A stretch of DNA of 64,000 nucleotides from Paenibacillus sinopodophylli (GTDB lineage: Bacteria; Bacillota; Bacilli; Paenibacillales; Paenibacillaceae): assembly GCF_005930355.1 (NCBI RefSeq), contig NZ_VDBO01000014.1, positions 57,833 through 121,832 of the forward strand. The letters run 5' to 3'. Every line of letters begins with the position of its first letter. Position 1 is the first letter of the stretch. The position numbers and the translations under genes were made by a program. This document shows positions 42,845-51,789 of the stretch, one piece after another. Under the pieces are notes generated by a model. That model saw only the letters and a program-made list of their open reading frames with translations. It was not told the origin of the DNA and did not search any database.

Positions 42845-43666
42845 ATGGAAAAGCACTTGACGCTGCGACATAACGAGCTTGAGCTTGCGGCAACGCTGCA
42901 TTACCCCAATGACGGACAGAAGACAGATTCAGAGAAAAAGCAAGCTATCCTTATATGCCACGGTTTTGTTGGTTCACGGATCGGCGTAGATCGATTGTTC
43001 GTGAAGACAGCTCGTGCGCTCGCCGCGCAGGGCTCCTACGTCCTGCGTTTTGATTACGGCGGCTGTGGAGAAAGCAATGGGGACTATGGTTCGCTTGGCT
43101 TCGACTCTATGGTCGATCAGACCAGAACGGCTATTGATTATTTGGCGAGCATGGATTGCGTCGATCTGCGCAGAATTGTATTGCTTGGACACAGTCTTGG
43201 CGGTGCAGTGGCGATTATGACAGCCGTTAAGGACAAACGTGCCAAGCGGCTTGTGCTTTGGTCGCCAGTCGCTTATCCATTCAATGATATTGTAAGGATT
43301 GTTGGTCGCAGCAGCTATGACGATGCGGTTACGAAAGGAAGCACAGATTATCTAGGCTACACGCTGCAGCCAGTGTTCTTCGAATCGCTGCTTCAGCATC
43401 AGCCATTCCAAGCGGCAACTAAATTCGGCGGCGAGGTGCTGCTCGTACACGGAACAAGCGATGAGCTCATTCCTGTTGATTACAGCTTCCTCTACCAGAA
43501 GGTGTTCTGGACCCGCAGTGACGGCTTGTGCGACAAGGAAATTATTTTTCAGGCGAATCACACATACTCTGCACGCAGCCATCAGGAGGAAGCGATTAGA
43601 GTTACCTCGGATTGGTTGAGCGGTCTTGACAAGCAGCAAGAGGAATGGCATCACTGGAGTATTTGA
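42845..43666 (+). CDS. Alpha/beta hydrolase
   Basis: 273 residues, alpha/beta-hydrolase fold. LICHGFVGSRIG near 36 (oxyanion region), the nucleophile elbow LLGHSLGGAVAI near 118, an acidic residue in LLVHGTSDELIP near 205 and the histidine in FQANHTYSARSH near 240. Similar to serine-aminopeptidase or acyl-esterase-type members such as feruloyl-esterase-like proteins. AGGAGG lies nine bases before the ATG. No signal peptide, so cytoplasmic. Single gene with its own terminator. Confidence 0.92.
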   Translation: MEKHLTLRHNELELAATLHYPNDGQKTDSEKKQAILICHGFVGSRIGVDRLFVKTARALAAQGSYVLRFDYGGCGESNGDYGSLGFDSMVDQTRTAIDYLASMDCVDLRRIVLLGHSLGGAVAIMTAVKDKRAKRLVLWSPVAYPFNDIVRIVGRSSYDDAVTKGSTDYLGYTLQPVFFESLLQHQPFQAATKFGGEVLLVHGTSDELIPVDYSFLYQKVFWTRSDGLCDKEIIFQANHTYSARSHQEEAIRVTSDWLSGLDKQQEEWHHWSI

Positions 43667-43677
43667 GAAATAGACAG

Positions 43678-43714
43678 GAGGCAAGCTCTGCATCGCGGGA
43701 GCTTGCCTCTTTTA
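43678..43714. terminator. Bidirectional terminator
   Basis: GAGGCAAGCTC (43678-43688) pairs perfectly with GAGCTTGCCTC (43699-43709), then TTTTATTT. It separates the hydrolase gene from the converging ger operon. Confidence 0.92.
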
Positions 43715-44872
43715 TTTGACCTGAAGCTTGAACTTGCCGTTATTGATAATGTTGACCTTTACGTCAAGCGATTCAATGGAATCGGCATGAATGACTAGCT
43801 CCTTGCCGTTATCCGACAGCTTCTTCCATAGCTTGGGATGCTTCAGTCGCAAATGATGGCCAAGCTCAAACGGATCTACGCCAAGCTTTAATCCTTCTTT
43901 GTACGTATTCATGATTTGTTCTCGTATCGTATCCTCGGCAATACGGGACATCTCTGCATAGGATATATCCGCCAAATATTCATATAAACCGCTAACATAG
44001 CTCACTTTAATCCGGAACCGAACCTCCTCTTCTTGAACGATAGGTGTGATCTTGATCTTCGGTCTTAGGACGATAAGCTGTGCGTATATCTTGCCATGCT
44101 TTTTGAGTGTGAGCGGTACGGACTCCATGCTGGGAACGAGCCAGTGGTATCCTTCGAGCTTGGCACGCGGGATAAACCCTTTAATCTTGTTGCCATATTC
44201 GAAGTATGCACCGTTAATCATCAGCATCGGCTTGCCGACGTCGCTCTCCTCCCACTGCGTATCATTCAAGCTGAGACTTGGCAAATAGGCTGTTCCCGAA
44301 GGCTCGTTGAATATAGCGATATACTGGAAGAAAAGCATGGGCGGATAGGTGGAGTTTTGCTTATAATTGCTCTGTGGATCATGCATAATAGAGGCCAGCG
44401 GCGACAGCTTGAAGAAGGGGGTGGCCGCGAGCAGCTTGTCGAGCGGTTCCTTTGTACCGTATATCCAGGCAGTATAGCGCATTTCCGGGTATCGATTGAT
44501 CATCTCGGCAAGAAGGTCACCTTTCGCATAAAGAGCTCTTTCCGTGAGGATGATGGATGATACATGCCCCCAAGAGAGCTTGAATTGAGCTGTTTTGAAA
44601 AGATCCGAAATCGCGGTGACAAGTGTTTCTCCCTTGCCTTTGCCTATCCATACGACGGCTTGCTCATTCGCTTTGCCTCCTGCATCTGACTTGGCGATAT
44701 TTGAGAAGTCGAGCAATTGAACATACACGTTGAATTGATTATCCACAAAGTCGATGCCCATTGCCTTCACATAGCTTACGCTTTGAATCTCGGTAGCACT
44801 CCAGCAGCCGGACGTAGTTAACAGGATAGCAATCGCGCAAAATAAAGTTAGGATTTGGGATTTGCGTATCAC
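43712..44872 (-). CDS. Spore germination receptor subunit C (Ger(x)C family lipoprotein)
   Basis: 386 residues. Lipoprotein signal with TTSGCW (Cys near 23), then the Ger(x)C domain: SVSYVKAMGID near 33, VVWIGKGKGETLVTAI near 75, QFKLSWGHVSSIILTE near 95 and a C-terminal domain ending KFKLQVK. GerC subunits sit on the outer face of the spore inner membrane and complete the germinant receptor. Start is GTG, overlapping the GerA-type stop by four bases. Third gene of the operon. Confidence 0.94.
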   Translation of the reverse strand: MIRKSQILTLFCAIAILLTTSGCWSATEIQSVSYVKAMGIDFVDNQFNVYVQLLDFSNIAKSDAGGKANEQAVVWIGKGKGETLVTAISDLFKTAQFKLSWGHVSSIILTERALYAKGDLLAEMINRYPEMRYTAWIYGTKEPLDKLLAATPFFKLSPLASIMHDPQSNYKQNSTYPPMLFFQYIAIFNEPSGTAYLPSLSLNDTQWEESDVGKPMLMINGAYFEYGNKIKGFIPRAKLEGYHWLVPSMESVPLTLKKHGKIYAQLIVLRPKIKITPIVQEEEVRFRIKVSYVSGLYEYLADISYAEMSRIAEDTIREQIMNTYKEGLKLGVDPFELGHHLRLKHPKLWKKLSDNGKELVIHADSIESLDVKVNIINNGKFKLQVK

Positions 44873-46368
44873 GATTCATTGCCATCCTTTCGAGGTTTCT
44901 GTGTATGCAAATAGCTCGGTCTTCGTTTATTAAACCTTAATGGCAACTTTAAAAGGGACACGGCTAGCTGCTTTAAGTTCAGCGGTGCAGCAGGTGCCAA
45001 ATACGGAACTCCGTAGGATTGTATCGTCGTTAAATAAATGACAAAGAGGATGATGGATAAGATAAACCCATGCATGCCAAGAATGGATGCCATAAAAAAA
45101 GATGCAAAACGAAGCAGAATCGTCGTGCTCGAGAGCACTTGATTAACGAGCGTTGAGCCGGCTACGACGGTAGTCGCGGTGACAACGATCATAAGCGGGG
45201 ATATCATCCCTGCACGAATGGCTGCATCCCCGATAATTAATCCTCCAACGACGGTAAGCGTCTGTCCAATGGAGCTTGGCAGACGTACGCCTGCTTCCCG
45301 GAACAGCTCCATCAGGCACATAATAAGGAACATTTCCAATGATGATTCCATGGGCAAGCCATGCCGGCCCGAGGAGATTGTAGCGAGCAGCGGGAATGGA
45401 AGCTGATCGGTATGAAAGGCTGACAGCGAGATATAAAACCCGGGAAGAAATATCGTCGTCAATAGACCTATGATTCGGAGAATGCGCCCCATGTTGGCAG
45501 ATATAGTGGGGAAGTACTCGTCCTCTGGTGATTTCATAAGCAGAAATAAATTAACAGGTGCGATGATGCAGGTTGGATTGCCGTCAACTAGAATAATGAA
45601 GCGGCCGTTCAATAGGCATTCGGCTGCAAAGTCAGGCCGGCTGGTGTAGTCATTGGTTGGAAACAAGGTGAACAGCGCAGGATCGAGTATCTCCTCCAGC
45701 TGCCCAATAGTTACAAGATTATCCATGCGAATGGAGGTGAGCTTGTGGTTGATATGCGCAATCATCTCGGCGTCGGCGATGTCTTCTATATAGAGCAGCG
45801 CTGTTCTGGTTAAGGTTCTTGATCCAATCACGTAATATTGGCAGGCGAGCATATCCGTTCTAAGCCGTCTGCGGATAAGGGCTACGTTGCTCGCGAGGTG
45901 CTCAACAAAACCATCCTTGGGGCCGCGTACGGAAATTTCTCCTGTAGATTCACTAGGCTCCCGGCTTGGAAAGTTCTCAATATTAATCGTCCATAATGAT
46001 TGCAGGGAGGGGACGCAGAATATTAGATGTCCTTCAAATACATAGGAGGCAAGTGTCTTGCGGTCTAGCAGCTGGTGATTAAAGTCATGGGAGTGCCAAT
46101 GCAGCTTGGCCTTGCGCTGCATCTCCTCCCGCCTAAGGAAGCGGGTTTGCTCGTAGAGCTCGCTAAGCTCAGGCATGATAATGTCGTTTATGGATTTGGT
46201 GTCTGTCATTCCTGTGCAATAAATGAATATGCCTTGTACAGAAGCGGGGGGCTCTCCATATATTTGCGTGTTGACGATCACATCGTTGGATGCAGCAAAC
46301 CAGCTCCGAAGGGTGTGCTCGTCCAGAAACAGCTGTTTATCTATCGGTTCATTATTGTTGCGAGTCAC
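44869..46368 (-). CDS. Spore germination receptor subunit A (GerA family)
   Basis: 499 residues. Soluble N-terminal domain (about 1-270), then about five membrane helices including MKSPEDEYF, the FLPGFYISLSAFH helix, SSLEMFLIMCLMELFREAGVRLP and GGLIIGDAAIRAGMISP, all standard GerA/SpoVAF blocks. Start taken at the GTG preceded by AAAGGAG (10 bases). A longer in-frame TTG start 16 codons upstream has no such site. The start lies 17 bases inside the end of the GerB-type gene. The germinant is not predictable. Confidence 0.94.
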   Translation of the reverse strand: MTRNNNEPIDKQLFLDEHTLRSWFAASNDVIVNTQIYGEPPASVQGIFIYCTGMTDTKSINDIIMPELSELYEQTRFLRREEMQRKAKLHWHSHDFNHQLLDRKTLASYVFEGHLIFCVPSLQSLWTINIENFPSREPSESTGEISVRGPKDGFVEHLASNVALIRRRLRTDMLACQYYVIGSRTLTRTALLYIEDIADAEMIAHINHKLTSIRMDNLVTIGQLEEILDPALFTLFPTNDYTSRPDFAAECLLNGRFIILVDGNPTCIIAPVNLFLLMKSPEDEYFPTISANMGRILRIIGLLTTIFLPGFYISLSAFHTDQLPFPLLATISSGRHGLPMESSLEMFLIMCLMELFREAGVRLPSSIGQTLTVVGGLIIGDAAIRAGMISPLMIVVTATTVVAGSTLVNQVLSSTTILLRFASFFMASILGMHGFILSIILFVIYLTTIQSYGVPYLAPAAPLNLKQLAVSLLKLPLRFNKRRPSYLHTQKPRKDGNES

Positions 46369-47461
46369 GGGCAGCAGTCTCCTTTCGGTTGCTTCGGAAT
46401 AGAAGGGCAATGGCAAGAAAGAGAGTCAACGCAGCGGCATAAGCCGCAGTTATAGGAAAATAAATGTGGGATAAAAAGTTCAGCGTATCTTGATCCCTCC
46501 AAGGATAGAACGCAATCAAGGTAATCAGGAGAGTCGTTGCGAGCAAGGACAACATCCGTTGTCTTGGCTTGCGAATATTAAGCAAGTCTATAATCAAATA
46601 AAGTGAGATGGCGATTCTTGCAAATGAGCCGCAAAGCCACTGATAGATCGACAGAAAGTCGACATGCTGCAGCAGCTTGCCGATATTGACGATCCTCCAC
46701 TGCTCAAAAGCAGTATGTCTTTGCTTAGCTGCTTCGAGCGGACCAAACTCGGTTATGGCGCCAATTGTCGGCCCGAGGACCATGCCCAGCATGAACAGGG
46801 CAAGCAGTATAAGATGCCACCAGCGAAGCCTGCTCCGAAGCTGGTGCTGGAAGAGCAGCAATACCCATAGCTCCATGAGCCCGGCCAGCGTATAAAACAT
46901 ACCGCTCACGATAGGTGCAGGCCCATGCTCAAGCACAGGAAACAGCAGACTGTAATCTTTGTACTTCGTGTTGGCGAGTGAGACGAAATAGCCTAGCAGA
47001 ATGACAAGCGGAAGCAGAATGCTTGAGGTCATTGCGATCGTGCGAAGTCCTGCATAAGCAGCAAGCATAGATACAATCGCTGCGGTCAGGATAACGACGA
47101 GAAATGGTGTTTGCTGCATATAGGTCGATACGGTCCATGCTGACGTATCATGCAGTGTATAGGCAGCGGAGACAAATAAGAGTATCACTGCCGATATCCG
47201 AAATAACCATGAAGGTAAGATGCCGAACTTCCGCTCGAGCCAATCATGAAGCCGTTCACCATGGAGCTGCTTCAAGATACCGAATAAAATAACGATCCAT
47301 AGCAAAAAAAACGGAGCAGCCGAAATGACAGCTAGCCAGGAATCGCGCTTTGCTGCGCCGAGAATGAGCGGAATAGACATGACATGCGAGACTAAGCCTA
47401 CGCTTAACAATAAGATGGAGAAGGATAACCAGATGCTAATTAGTCCGCTTTTCCTGTTCAT
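46352..47461 (-). CDS. Spore germination receptor subunit B (GerB family)
   Basis: 369 residues with about ten membrane helices, APC-superfamily-like spore germination permease. VSHVMSIPLILGAAKRDSW near 24 and the middle PVLEHGPAPIVSGM segment are characteristic. In GerA-type receptors this subunit binds the nutrient germinant. AAAGAGGGTG precedes the ATG. It is the first gene here, giving operon order B-A-C instead of the common A-B-C. A forespore (SigG) promoter is expected from the family; I see only a partial CATATAA -10 candidate near 47507-47513. Confidence 0.93.
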   Translation of the reverse strand: MNRKSGLISIWLSFSILLLSVGLVSHVMSIPLILGAAKRDSWLAVISAAPFFLLWIVILFGILKQLHGERLHDWLERKFGILPSWLFRISAVILLFVSAAYTLHDTSAWTVSTYMQQTPFLVVILTAAIVSMLAAYAGLRTIAMTSSILLPLVILLGYFVSLANTKYKDYSLLFPVLEHGPAPIVSGMFYTLAGLMELWVLLLFQHQLRSRLRWWHLILLALFMLGMVLGPTIGAITEFGPLEAAKQRHTAFEQWRIVNIGKLLQHVDFLSIYQWLCGSFARIAISLYLIIDLLNIRKPRQRMLSLLATTLLITLIAFYPWRDQDTLNFLSHIYFPITAAYAAALTLFLAIALLFRSNRKETAARDSQQ

Positions 47462-47629
47462 AGCAGCACCCTCTTTCTGGCATTAGATATGGTTACCATG
47501 TGCAATTTATATGCTTTCTAATCGGAAAATCAACATTTTTGTCGAGACAACTATCCTAAATTATGTTTAAATGAATCTATTATGAGAACGAAATAAGCTA
47601 GTTATAGCGGGAAAAAGGCAGGTTAATGC

Positions 47630-48706
47630 ATGGACAAACGGATCCGGAAATCGGCAGCAATGCTGCTATTATCGCTAATGCTATCCGCGTGCAATGGAGG
47701 CAGCGGCGGAAATGGCGGGAACGGAGATACGCCGCAGCAGCCCGAGAGCAGTACACCGCCAAGCAGTACGGGAGAGACGGCGCAACCGGCAGCGCTGCCG
47801 TATGAGGCTCCCCTCACCGGCATTAAGCTGGAGAAGACAGCAGATGCAAGACCAATCGTCGTTATGATCAACAACTTTGCCGCCGCAAGGCCGCAGTCAG
47901 GGCTGACGAACGCTGATGTGATATGGGAGGTGCTTGCCGAAGGCGGTATTACGCGTCTGATTGCGGTATTCCAGAGTACATCTGCATTAACGGAAACGAT
48001 TGGACCTGTTCGCAGCATCAGACCTTATCTTATTGATATCGGAGACAGCTACGGGGCGGTGCTTGCTCATGCAGGTGCAAGCAATGACGGCTATGCGATT
48101 CTACAGCGGCAGGGAAAACCATATTTGGACGAAATATCGAATGCAGGCAGCTATTTCTGGAGAAGCAAAGATCGGAAAGCTCCGCATAATTTGTATTCCA
48201 GTCTAGAGCAGCTTCGTACAGGGGCGGAGAAGAAAAAGTACAGCTTGGATAAACAGGTTCCTCCGTACACGTTTGCAGAAGCAGGCTCTACGGAAGCAGG
48301 TGTTGCTGCATCAGACATCACCATATCGTTTTTGCTCAAAAATTATAATGTAGGCTATTTGTATGATGCAGCATCGGGATTGTACAAACGTTCGATCAGC
48401 GGCAAACCTCATATTGATATGAATAACAATGAACAGTTATCCGGTACCAATCTAGTTGTGCTCGGTGCTGATCATAAGACGCTCGACAATGAAGGGCGGC
48501 TGGCAGTAGATTTGACGAGCGGAGGCTCAGCCATTCTATTCCAGAGAGGGAAAGCGGTTGAGGCGGAGTGGGTGAGAGCGCCGGACGGCATGATACGCAT
48601 CATCAAAAACGGTGCAGAATTGCCATTCGTTCCGGGCAAAACGTTTTTTCATATCGTGCCGAACAAACCGACCTTCGAGAGCCATGTATCGTGGGTACAA
48701 ACGTAG
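47630..48706 (+). CDS. yerB: YerB-family lipoprotein (DUF3048)
   Basis: 358 residues. Lipobox MLSAC (Cys near 22), a Gly/Asn/Pro/Ser spacer, then two DUF3048-type regions: PIVVMINNFAAARPQSGLTN near 75, VLAEGGITRLIAVFQS near 105, GPVRSIRPYLIDI near 125 and LAHAGASNDGYAIL near 145. C-terminal FFHIVPNKPTFESHVSW is also typical. Extracytoplasmic; function unknown. Its place between the pur operon and yerC matches B. subtilis. Divergent from the ger operon, with its own terminator. Confidence 0.92.
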   Translation: MDKRIRKSAAMLLLSLMLSACNGGSGGNGGNGDTPQQPESSTPPSSTGETAQPAALPYEAPLTGIKLEKTADARPIVVMINNFAAARPQSGLTNADVIWEVLAEGGITRLIAVFQSTSALTETIGPVRSIRPYLIDIGDSYGAVLAHAGASNDGYAILQRQGKPYLDEISNAGSYFWRSKDRKAPHNLYSSLEQLRTGAEKKKYSLDKQVPPYTFAEAGSTEAGVAASDITISFLLKNYNVGYLYDAASGLYKRSISGKPHIDMNNNEQLSGTNLVVLGADHKTLDNEGRLAVDLTSGGSAILFQRGKAVEAEWVRAPDGMIRIIKNGAELPFVPGKTFFHIVPNKPTFESHVSWVQT

Positions 48707-48762
48707 CATATTGGAAACACTGTTAACAGGCGTTAACGGGTGGGCTTCCAGGGTATAGAAGG

Positions 48763-48798
48763 GACGCAATCTCGCAAACGGGATTGCGTCTTTTTTTA
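48763..48798 (+). terminator. Terminator of yerB
   Basis: GACGCAATC (48763-48771) pairs with GATTGCGTC (48782-48790), followed by seven T residues. Confidence 0.93.
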
Positions 48799-48834
48799 TA
48801 TTTATTTTGAAAATCTAAAACTTTTCATAAATCC

Positions 48835-48851
48835 TTTACATTCTCTTAACA
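48835..48851 (+). promoter_or_regulatory. Candidate PhoP box ahead of the phosphate transport operon
   Basis: TTTACA-N5-TTAACA, two direct repeats of the TTWACA PhoP motif with the 11-base period of Bacillus Pho promoters. Further half-sites in opposite orientation, TGTAAA and TGTTAA, lie at 48859 and 48868. The DUF47 start is 80 bases downstream. Confidence 0.6.
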
Positions 48852-48930
48852 ATTCAGATGTAAACTATGTTAAGATATTGTGGGCTCATAGCAGTACGCC
48901 TAAACATCAAGTCGTGTAAAGGGGATTACG

Positions 48931-49542
48931 ATGTTCAAGAAAAAGGATATTTTCTTTAAGACGTTCGAAGAAATGGCTGACGCAATTGTCGAGGCCGTGG
49001 AGTACTTCGCCAAAGGCTTGTCTGACCTATCGGATGTATCGGCTTTCGCCAAAACCATGAAGGAATACGAAAGCAAGTGTGACAAGCACGTACACACGAT
49101 TCTGAAAGAGCTGAACAAAACGTTCATCACTCCGATCGAGCGCGAAGATATTATGGCCCTTACGACTTCGCTTGACGATGTGCTTGACGGCATTGAAGCA
49201 TGCGCATCTCGCTTTGAAATGTATGACCTCAGGGAGAAGGACGAGTACATAACCCTATTCGGCGATATTCTTGTTCGTTCCTCTCACCAAATCAAGAAAG
49301 CGATCTACCTGCTGACTGAGCGAAAGTTGCTTGCGATTCGCGAGCCGAACATTGCACTAAATGAGCTGGAGAATCAAGCTGATGACCTGCTGCGCGTTTG
49401 TATCAAGAGCTTGTTCACGAATATTAAGGATCCAATTGAATTGATGAAGCGCAAAGAGATTTATGAGATGCTGGAGCAAACGACCGACTTCTGCGAAGAT
49501 GTTGCCAATACGCTGGAATCGATCATTATGCGTAACAGCTAA
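48931..49542 (+). CDS. DUF47/PhoU-like Pit accessory protein (YkaA-like)
   Basis: 203 residues, all helical, PhoU-like DUF47 family. The KTFEEMADAIVEAVEYF start, ITPIEREDIMALTTSLDDVLDGIEA near 66 (metal-binding acidic helix) and DFCEDVANTLESIIMR at the C-terminus are typical. These proteins partner low-affinity phosphate transporters and tune uptake. AAAGGGG lies eight bases before the ATG. It is followed after 24 bases by pit, as ykaA is by ykaB/pit in B. subtilis. Confidence 0.95.
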   Translation: MFKKKDIFFKTFEEMADAIVEAVEYFAKGLSDLSDVSAFAKTMKEYESKCDKHVHTILKELNKTFITPIEREDIMALTTSLDDVLDGIEACASRFEMYDLREKDEYITLFGDILVRSSHQIKKAIYLLTERKLLAIREPNIALNELENQADDLLRVCIKSLFTNIKDPIELMKRKEIYEMLEQTTDFCEDVANTLESIIMRNS

Positions 49543-49566
49543 TCTGGAGAGTAGGAGTCTTTCACA

Positions 49567-50562
49567 ATGGATTTAATGGTTCTATGGATCGTCGTCTTTC
49601 TAGCGCTTTCGTTTGATTTTATAAATGGCTTCCACGATACGGCCAACGCGATTGCCACAGCCGTATCGACTCGGGCCCTCAAGCCAAGGGTTGCTATTGT
49701 GATGGCAGCCGTCATGAACTTCGTCGGTGCGATCACCTTTACAGGTGTTGCTGCAACAATCGGTAAAGGCGTAGCTGATCCGGCTCAGCTTGAGCAGGGC
49801 GTTCCAATCGTAATTGCGGCGCTCTTGTCCGCAATTGCCTGGAACTTGTTGACCTGGTGGTTTGGCATTCCATCCTCATCCTCACATGCTTTGATCGGCT
49901 CCCTTGCAGGTGCGGTTATCGGCGGCGCAGGTATGAGCGCCATTAATGGCGGCGGATTGATCAAGATCGTTCAGGCACTTATCTTCTCGCCGTTAATCGC
50001 GTTCTCTGCCGGGTTTATTATTATGTGGATATTGAAATTAATATTTGCCAAGTCAAGTCCACATCAGGTAAACAAAGGCTTCCGCTTCGGACAAATTATT
50101 ACCGCAGCATTCCAATCGTTCTCACATGGTACGAACGACGCGCAGAAGGCGATGGGTATTATCGTATTCGCGCTTGTGGCATCTGGTGTACAGACGACGA
50201 TGGACGTTCCGCTGTGGGTTAAAATATCCGCGGCGACCGCTATGGCGCTCGGTACTTCCGTAGGCGGATGGAAGATCATCAAGACAATGGGTACCAAAAT
50301 ATTCAAAATCGAGCCGATTAACGGCTTTGCAGCCGATATCGGTTCCGCTGTCGTTATTTTGACAGCAACGATGATTCACCTGCCGGTTAGTACAACGCAT
50401 GTTATTACCTCGTCCATTCTGGGCGTAGGCAGCGCGAAACGCTTCTCTGCCGTCAAATGGGGAGTAGCAGGACGTATCGTTGTCGCTTGGATCATCACGA
50501 TACCGATTACGGTGTTAATGGCTATGTTCTTCTATTGGATTATTCATTTCTTCTTCTTATAG
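49567..50562 (+). CDS. pit: PiT-family inorganic phosphate transporter
   Basis: 331 residues with about ten membrane helices. The duplicated PiT signature is plain: DFINGFHDTANAIATAVSTRAL near residue 18 and SFSHGTNDAQKAMGII near 185. GIPSSSSHALIGSLAGAVIG near 103 and LPVSTTHVITSSILGVG near 275 are the paired SxxH motifs. Low-affinity, ion-driven phosphate (metal phosphate) uptake. Second gene of the operon with the DUF47 protein. Confidence 0.96.
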   Translation: MDLMVLWIVVFLALSFDFINGFHDTANAIATAVSTRALKPRVAIVMAAVMNFVGAITFTGVAATIGKGVADPAQLEQGVPIVIAALLSAIAWNLLTWWFGIPSSSSHALIGSLAGAVIGGAGMSAINGGGLIKIVQALIFSPLIAFSAGFIIMWILKLIFAKSSPHQVNKGFRFGQIITAAFQSFSHGTNDAQKAMGIIVFALVASGVQTTMDVPLWVKISAATAMALGTSVGGWKIIKTMGTKIFKIEPINGFAADIGSAVVILTATMIHLPVSTTHVITSSILGVGSAKRFSAVKWGVAGRIVVAWIITIPITVLMAMFFYWIIHFFFL

Positions 50563-50577
50563 AAGGAAAGAACTGGG

Positions 50578-50646
50578 ATAGTGAGGAAAACCTCACTCGC
50601 CATGAGCTGAAGCTCGTGGGGAATGAGCTCTTCCTCACTATTTTTG
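50578..50646 (+). terminator. Terminator of DUF47-pit with competing hairpins
   Basis: ATAGTGAGGAA (50578-50588) pairs with TTCCTCACTAT (50631-50641) followed by TTTTT. The same 5' arm can instead pair locally with CCTCAC at 50591-50596, and GAGCT/AGCTC forms an inner hairpin. Formation of the terminator therefore competes with a short local hairpin. Confidence 0.85.
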
Positions 50647-50673
50647 TGTTGTCATGCTAAGTTTTGGGCTGTG

Positions 50674-50858
50674 GACAACTAGCATCGAAATAACAGGAAG
50701 ATAGGTTGTATACACATAATTAATAACAGCTGTGTATGGAATCAATGAGTAATGTGACGAAGGCTGTCGAAGGTTGTATTTGTGCACAGACAGAAGAAGA
50801 AGTTATGATGAAGTCTGGCTTTTATCCTGTGGATACAACGCCAAAATTGTTATCCACA
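50674..50858. promoter_or_regulatory. Cluster of DnaA-box-like sequences
   Basis: TTATCCACA at 50850-50858 is a perfect DnaA box. TGTGGATAC at 50828-50836 is a one-mismatch box in the other orientation 13 bases away. TGTGGACAA near 50674 is a weaker third. They lie in a 380-base gene-free gap. No oriC genes are nearby, so a titration or regulatory site rather than an origin is likelier. Confidence 0.4.
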
Positions 50859-50908
50859 GCCGGATAACTGTCAATCGTTTGTGTGAGAATGTGAATAAAT
50901 ACGAAATT

Positions 50909-50953
50909 GAAAAACATCTCGGTGAGCAGCGAAGGTCGCTGGTCACCGAGGTG
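50909..50953 (-). terminator. Terminator of the basic-protein gene (minus strand)
   Basis: CATCTCGGTGA pairs with TCACCGAGGTG and CAGCGA with TCGCTG (50915-50953), with a 3-base loop. On the minus strand the hairpin is followed by GTTTTTC, so it ends the gene at 51027. Confidence 0.88.
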
Positions 50954-51026
50954 CTTCATGTGTAATGCTGCATGCAAATGCAATCCAAAGCCAGCATCAA
51001 TCAGTAGAGGATAATCGGTAGTCCGA

Positions 51027-51554
51027 TTATCTGCGACGTTTCGGCTTGCGTCGGCGAATGCCGTTATTGCTGCTGCCAGAGCCGGAGCTTGGCTTGCGGC
51101 GCTTGCGGCGTTTTGGTTTCCATTCGCCGTCACCTTCATCTTCAGAGGAGCTGTCAGACTTCTTGCTGAAGGACCCCATTAGTACTTTCACCAGTGGAGC
51201 CATCTGGGATACGCTCGACATGACCTTTTGAACCTTGGTAACAGTCGTAAGAATGCCATCTATGCCGCCGATTCGATCGACGAAGCCTTTAATTTCACCA
51301 AGACTGGCAAGGGAAAAGCCGCTTGCTTTAGAGCTGGCGGTCGTTTCGACTGCGGCTTCCTGCATGACAGCGGGCAGGATATCCAGCGCTGGCGGTTCTG
51401 GTGCTGCAGGCGGCATAGTCGGCAAATCTCCGCCGAAGCTAAAGCCGCTCGACTTCGCGCCAGACGACTTGTTCGGCTGTGCTTGCGCTTGCCTATGGCC
51501 GCTGTGCCAGTCGTACTGCTGGTTGTCGGTGCCGGGGTTATTGCGATAATTCAC
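51027..51554 (-). CDS. Basic, low-complexity protein, possibly VrrA/YqfQ-like
   Basis: 175 residues from the GTG chosen here (NYRNNPGTDNQQYDWHSG start); AGAAGGG lies 9-11 bases upstream. The frame is open for 52 more codons to an ATG at 51710, but that extension has no ribosome site. A Pro/Ala/Ser-rich half is followed by a hydrophobic segment near GGIDGILTTVTKVQKVMSSV with QMAPLVKVLMG, weakly like the VrrA/YqfQ family of Bacillus. The C-terminal tail is extremely basic (KPKRRKRRKP, RRRKPKRRR). A spore or nucleic-acid-binding role is possible but only inferred. Confidence 0.6.
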   Translation of the reverse strand: MNYRNNPGTDNQQYDWHSGHRQAQAQPNKSSGAKSSGFSFGGDLPTMPPAAPEPPALDILPAVMQEAAVETTASSKASGFSLASLGEIKGFVDRIGGIDGILTTVTKVQKVMSSVSQMAPLVKVLMGSFSKKSDSSSEDEGDGEWKPKRRKRRKPSSGSGSSNNGIRRRKPKRRR

Positions 51555-51789
51555 ACGGATCACAACCCTTCTTTTATAATAGTCTATGGGATAGGCGAAC
51601 ATACGGATTGGACGAATGCCCTGTTTTCGGATTTTTTTATAGATTAATGCCCTGTGCTTGTATGTGCTACTCGGCTTAAAAGTGGCTTTGGGCAACAGTT
51701 CCTCTTTCATAGGTGCGTACGGTAATGTTTGAAAAAAACGGTTAAAAAAGTTACAATAGTAACATTAGTTTTCTTAGGAGTGAATACAC

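Noticed and set aside
50674..50858. Chromosomal or plasmid replication origin
   Set aside because: Only two or three DnaA-like boxes, no dnaA/dnaN/rep gene and no AT-rich unwinding module beside them.
50774..50965. 63-codon plus-strand frame overlapping the DnaA-like boxes
   Set aside because: No ribosome site and its end lies in the strong minus-strand terminator hairpin.
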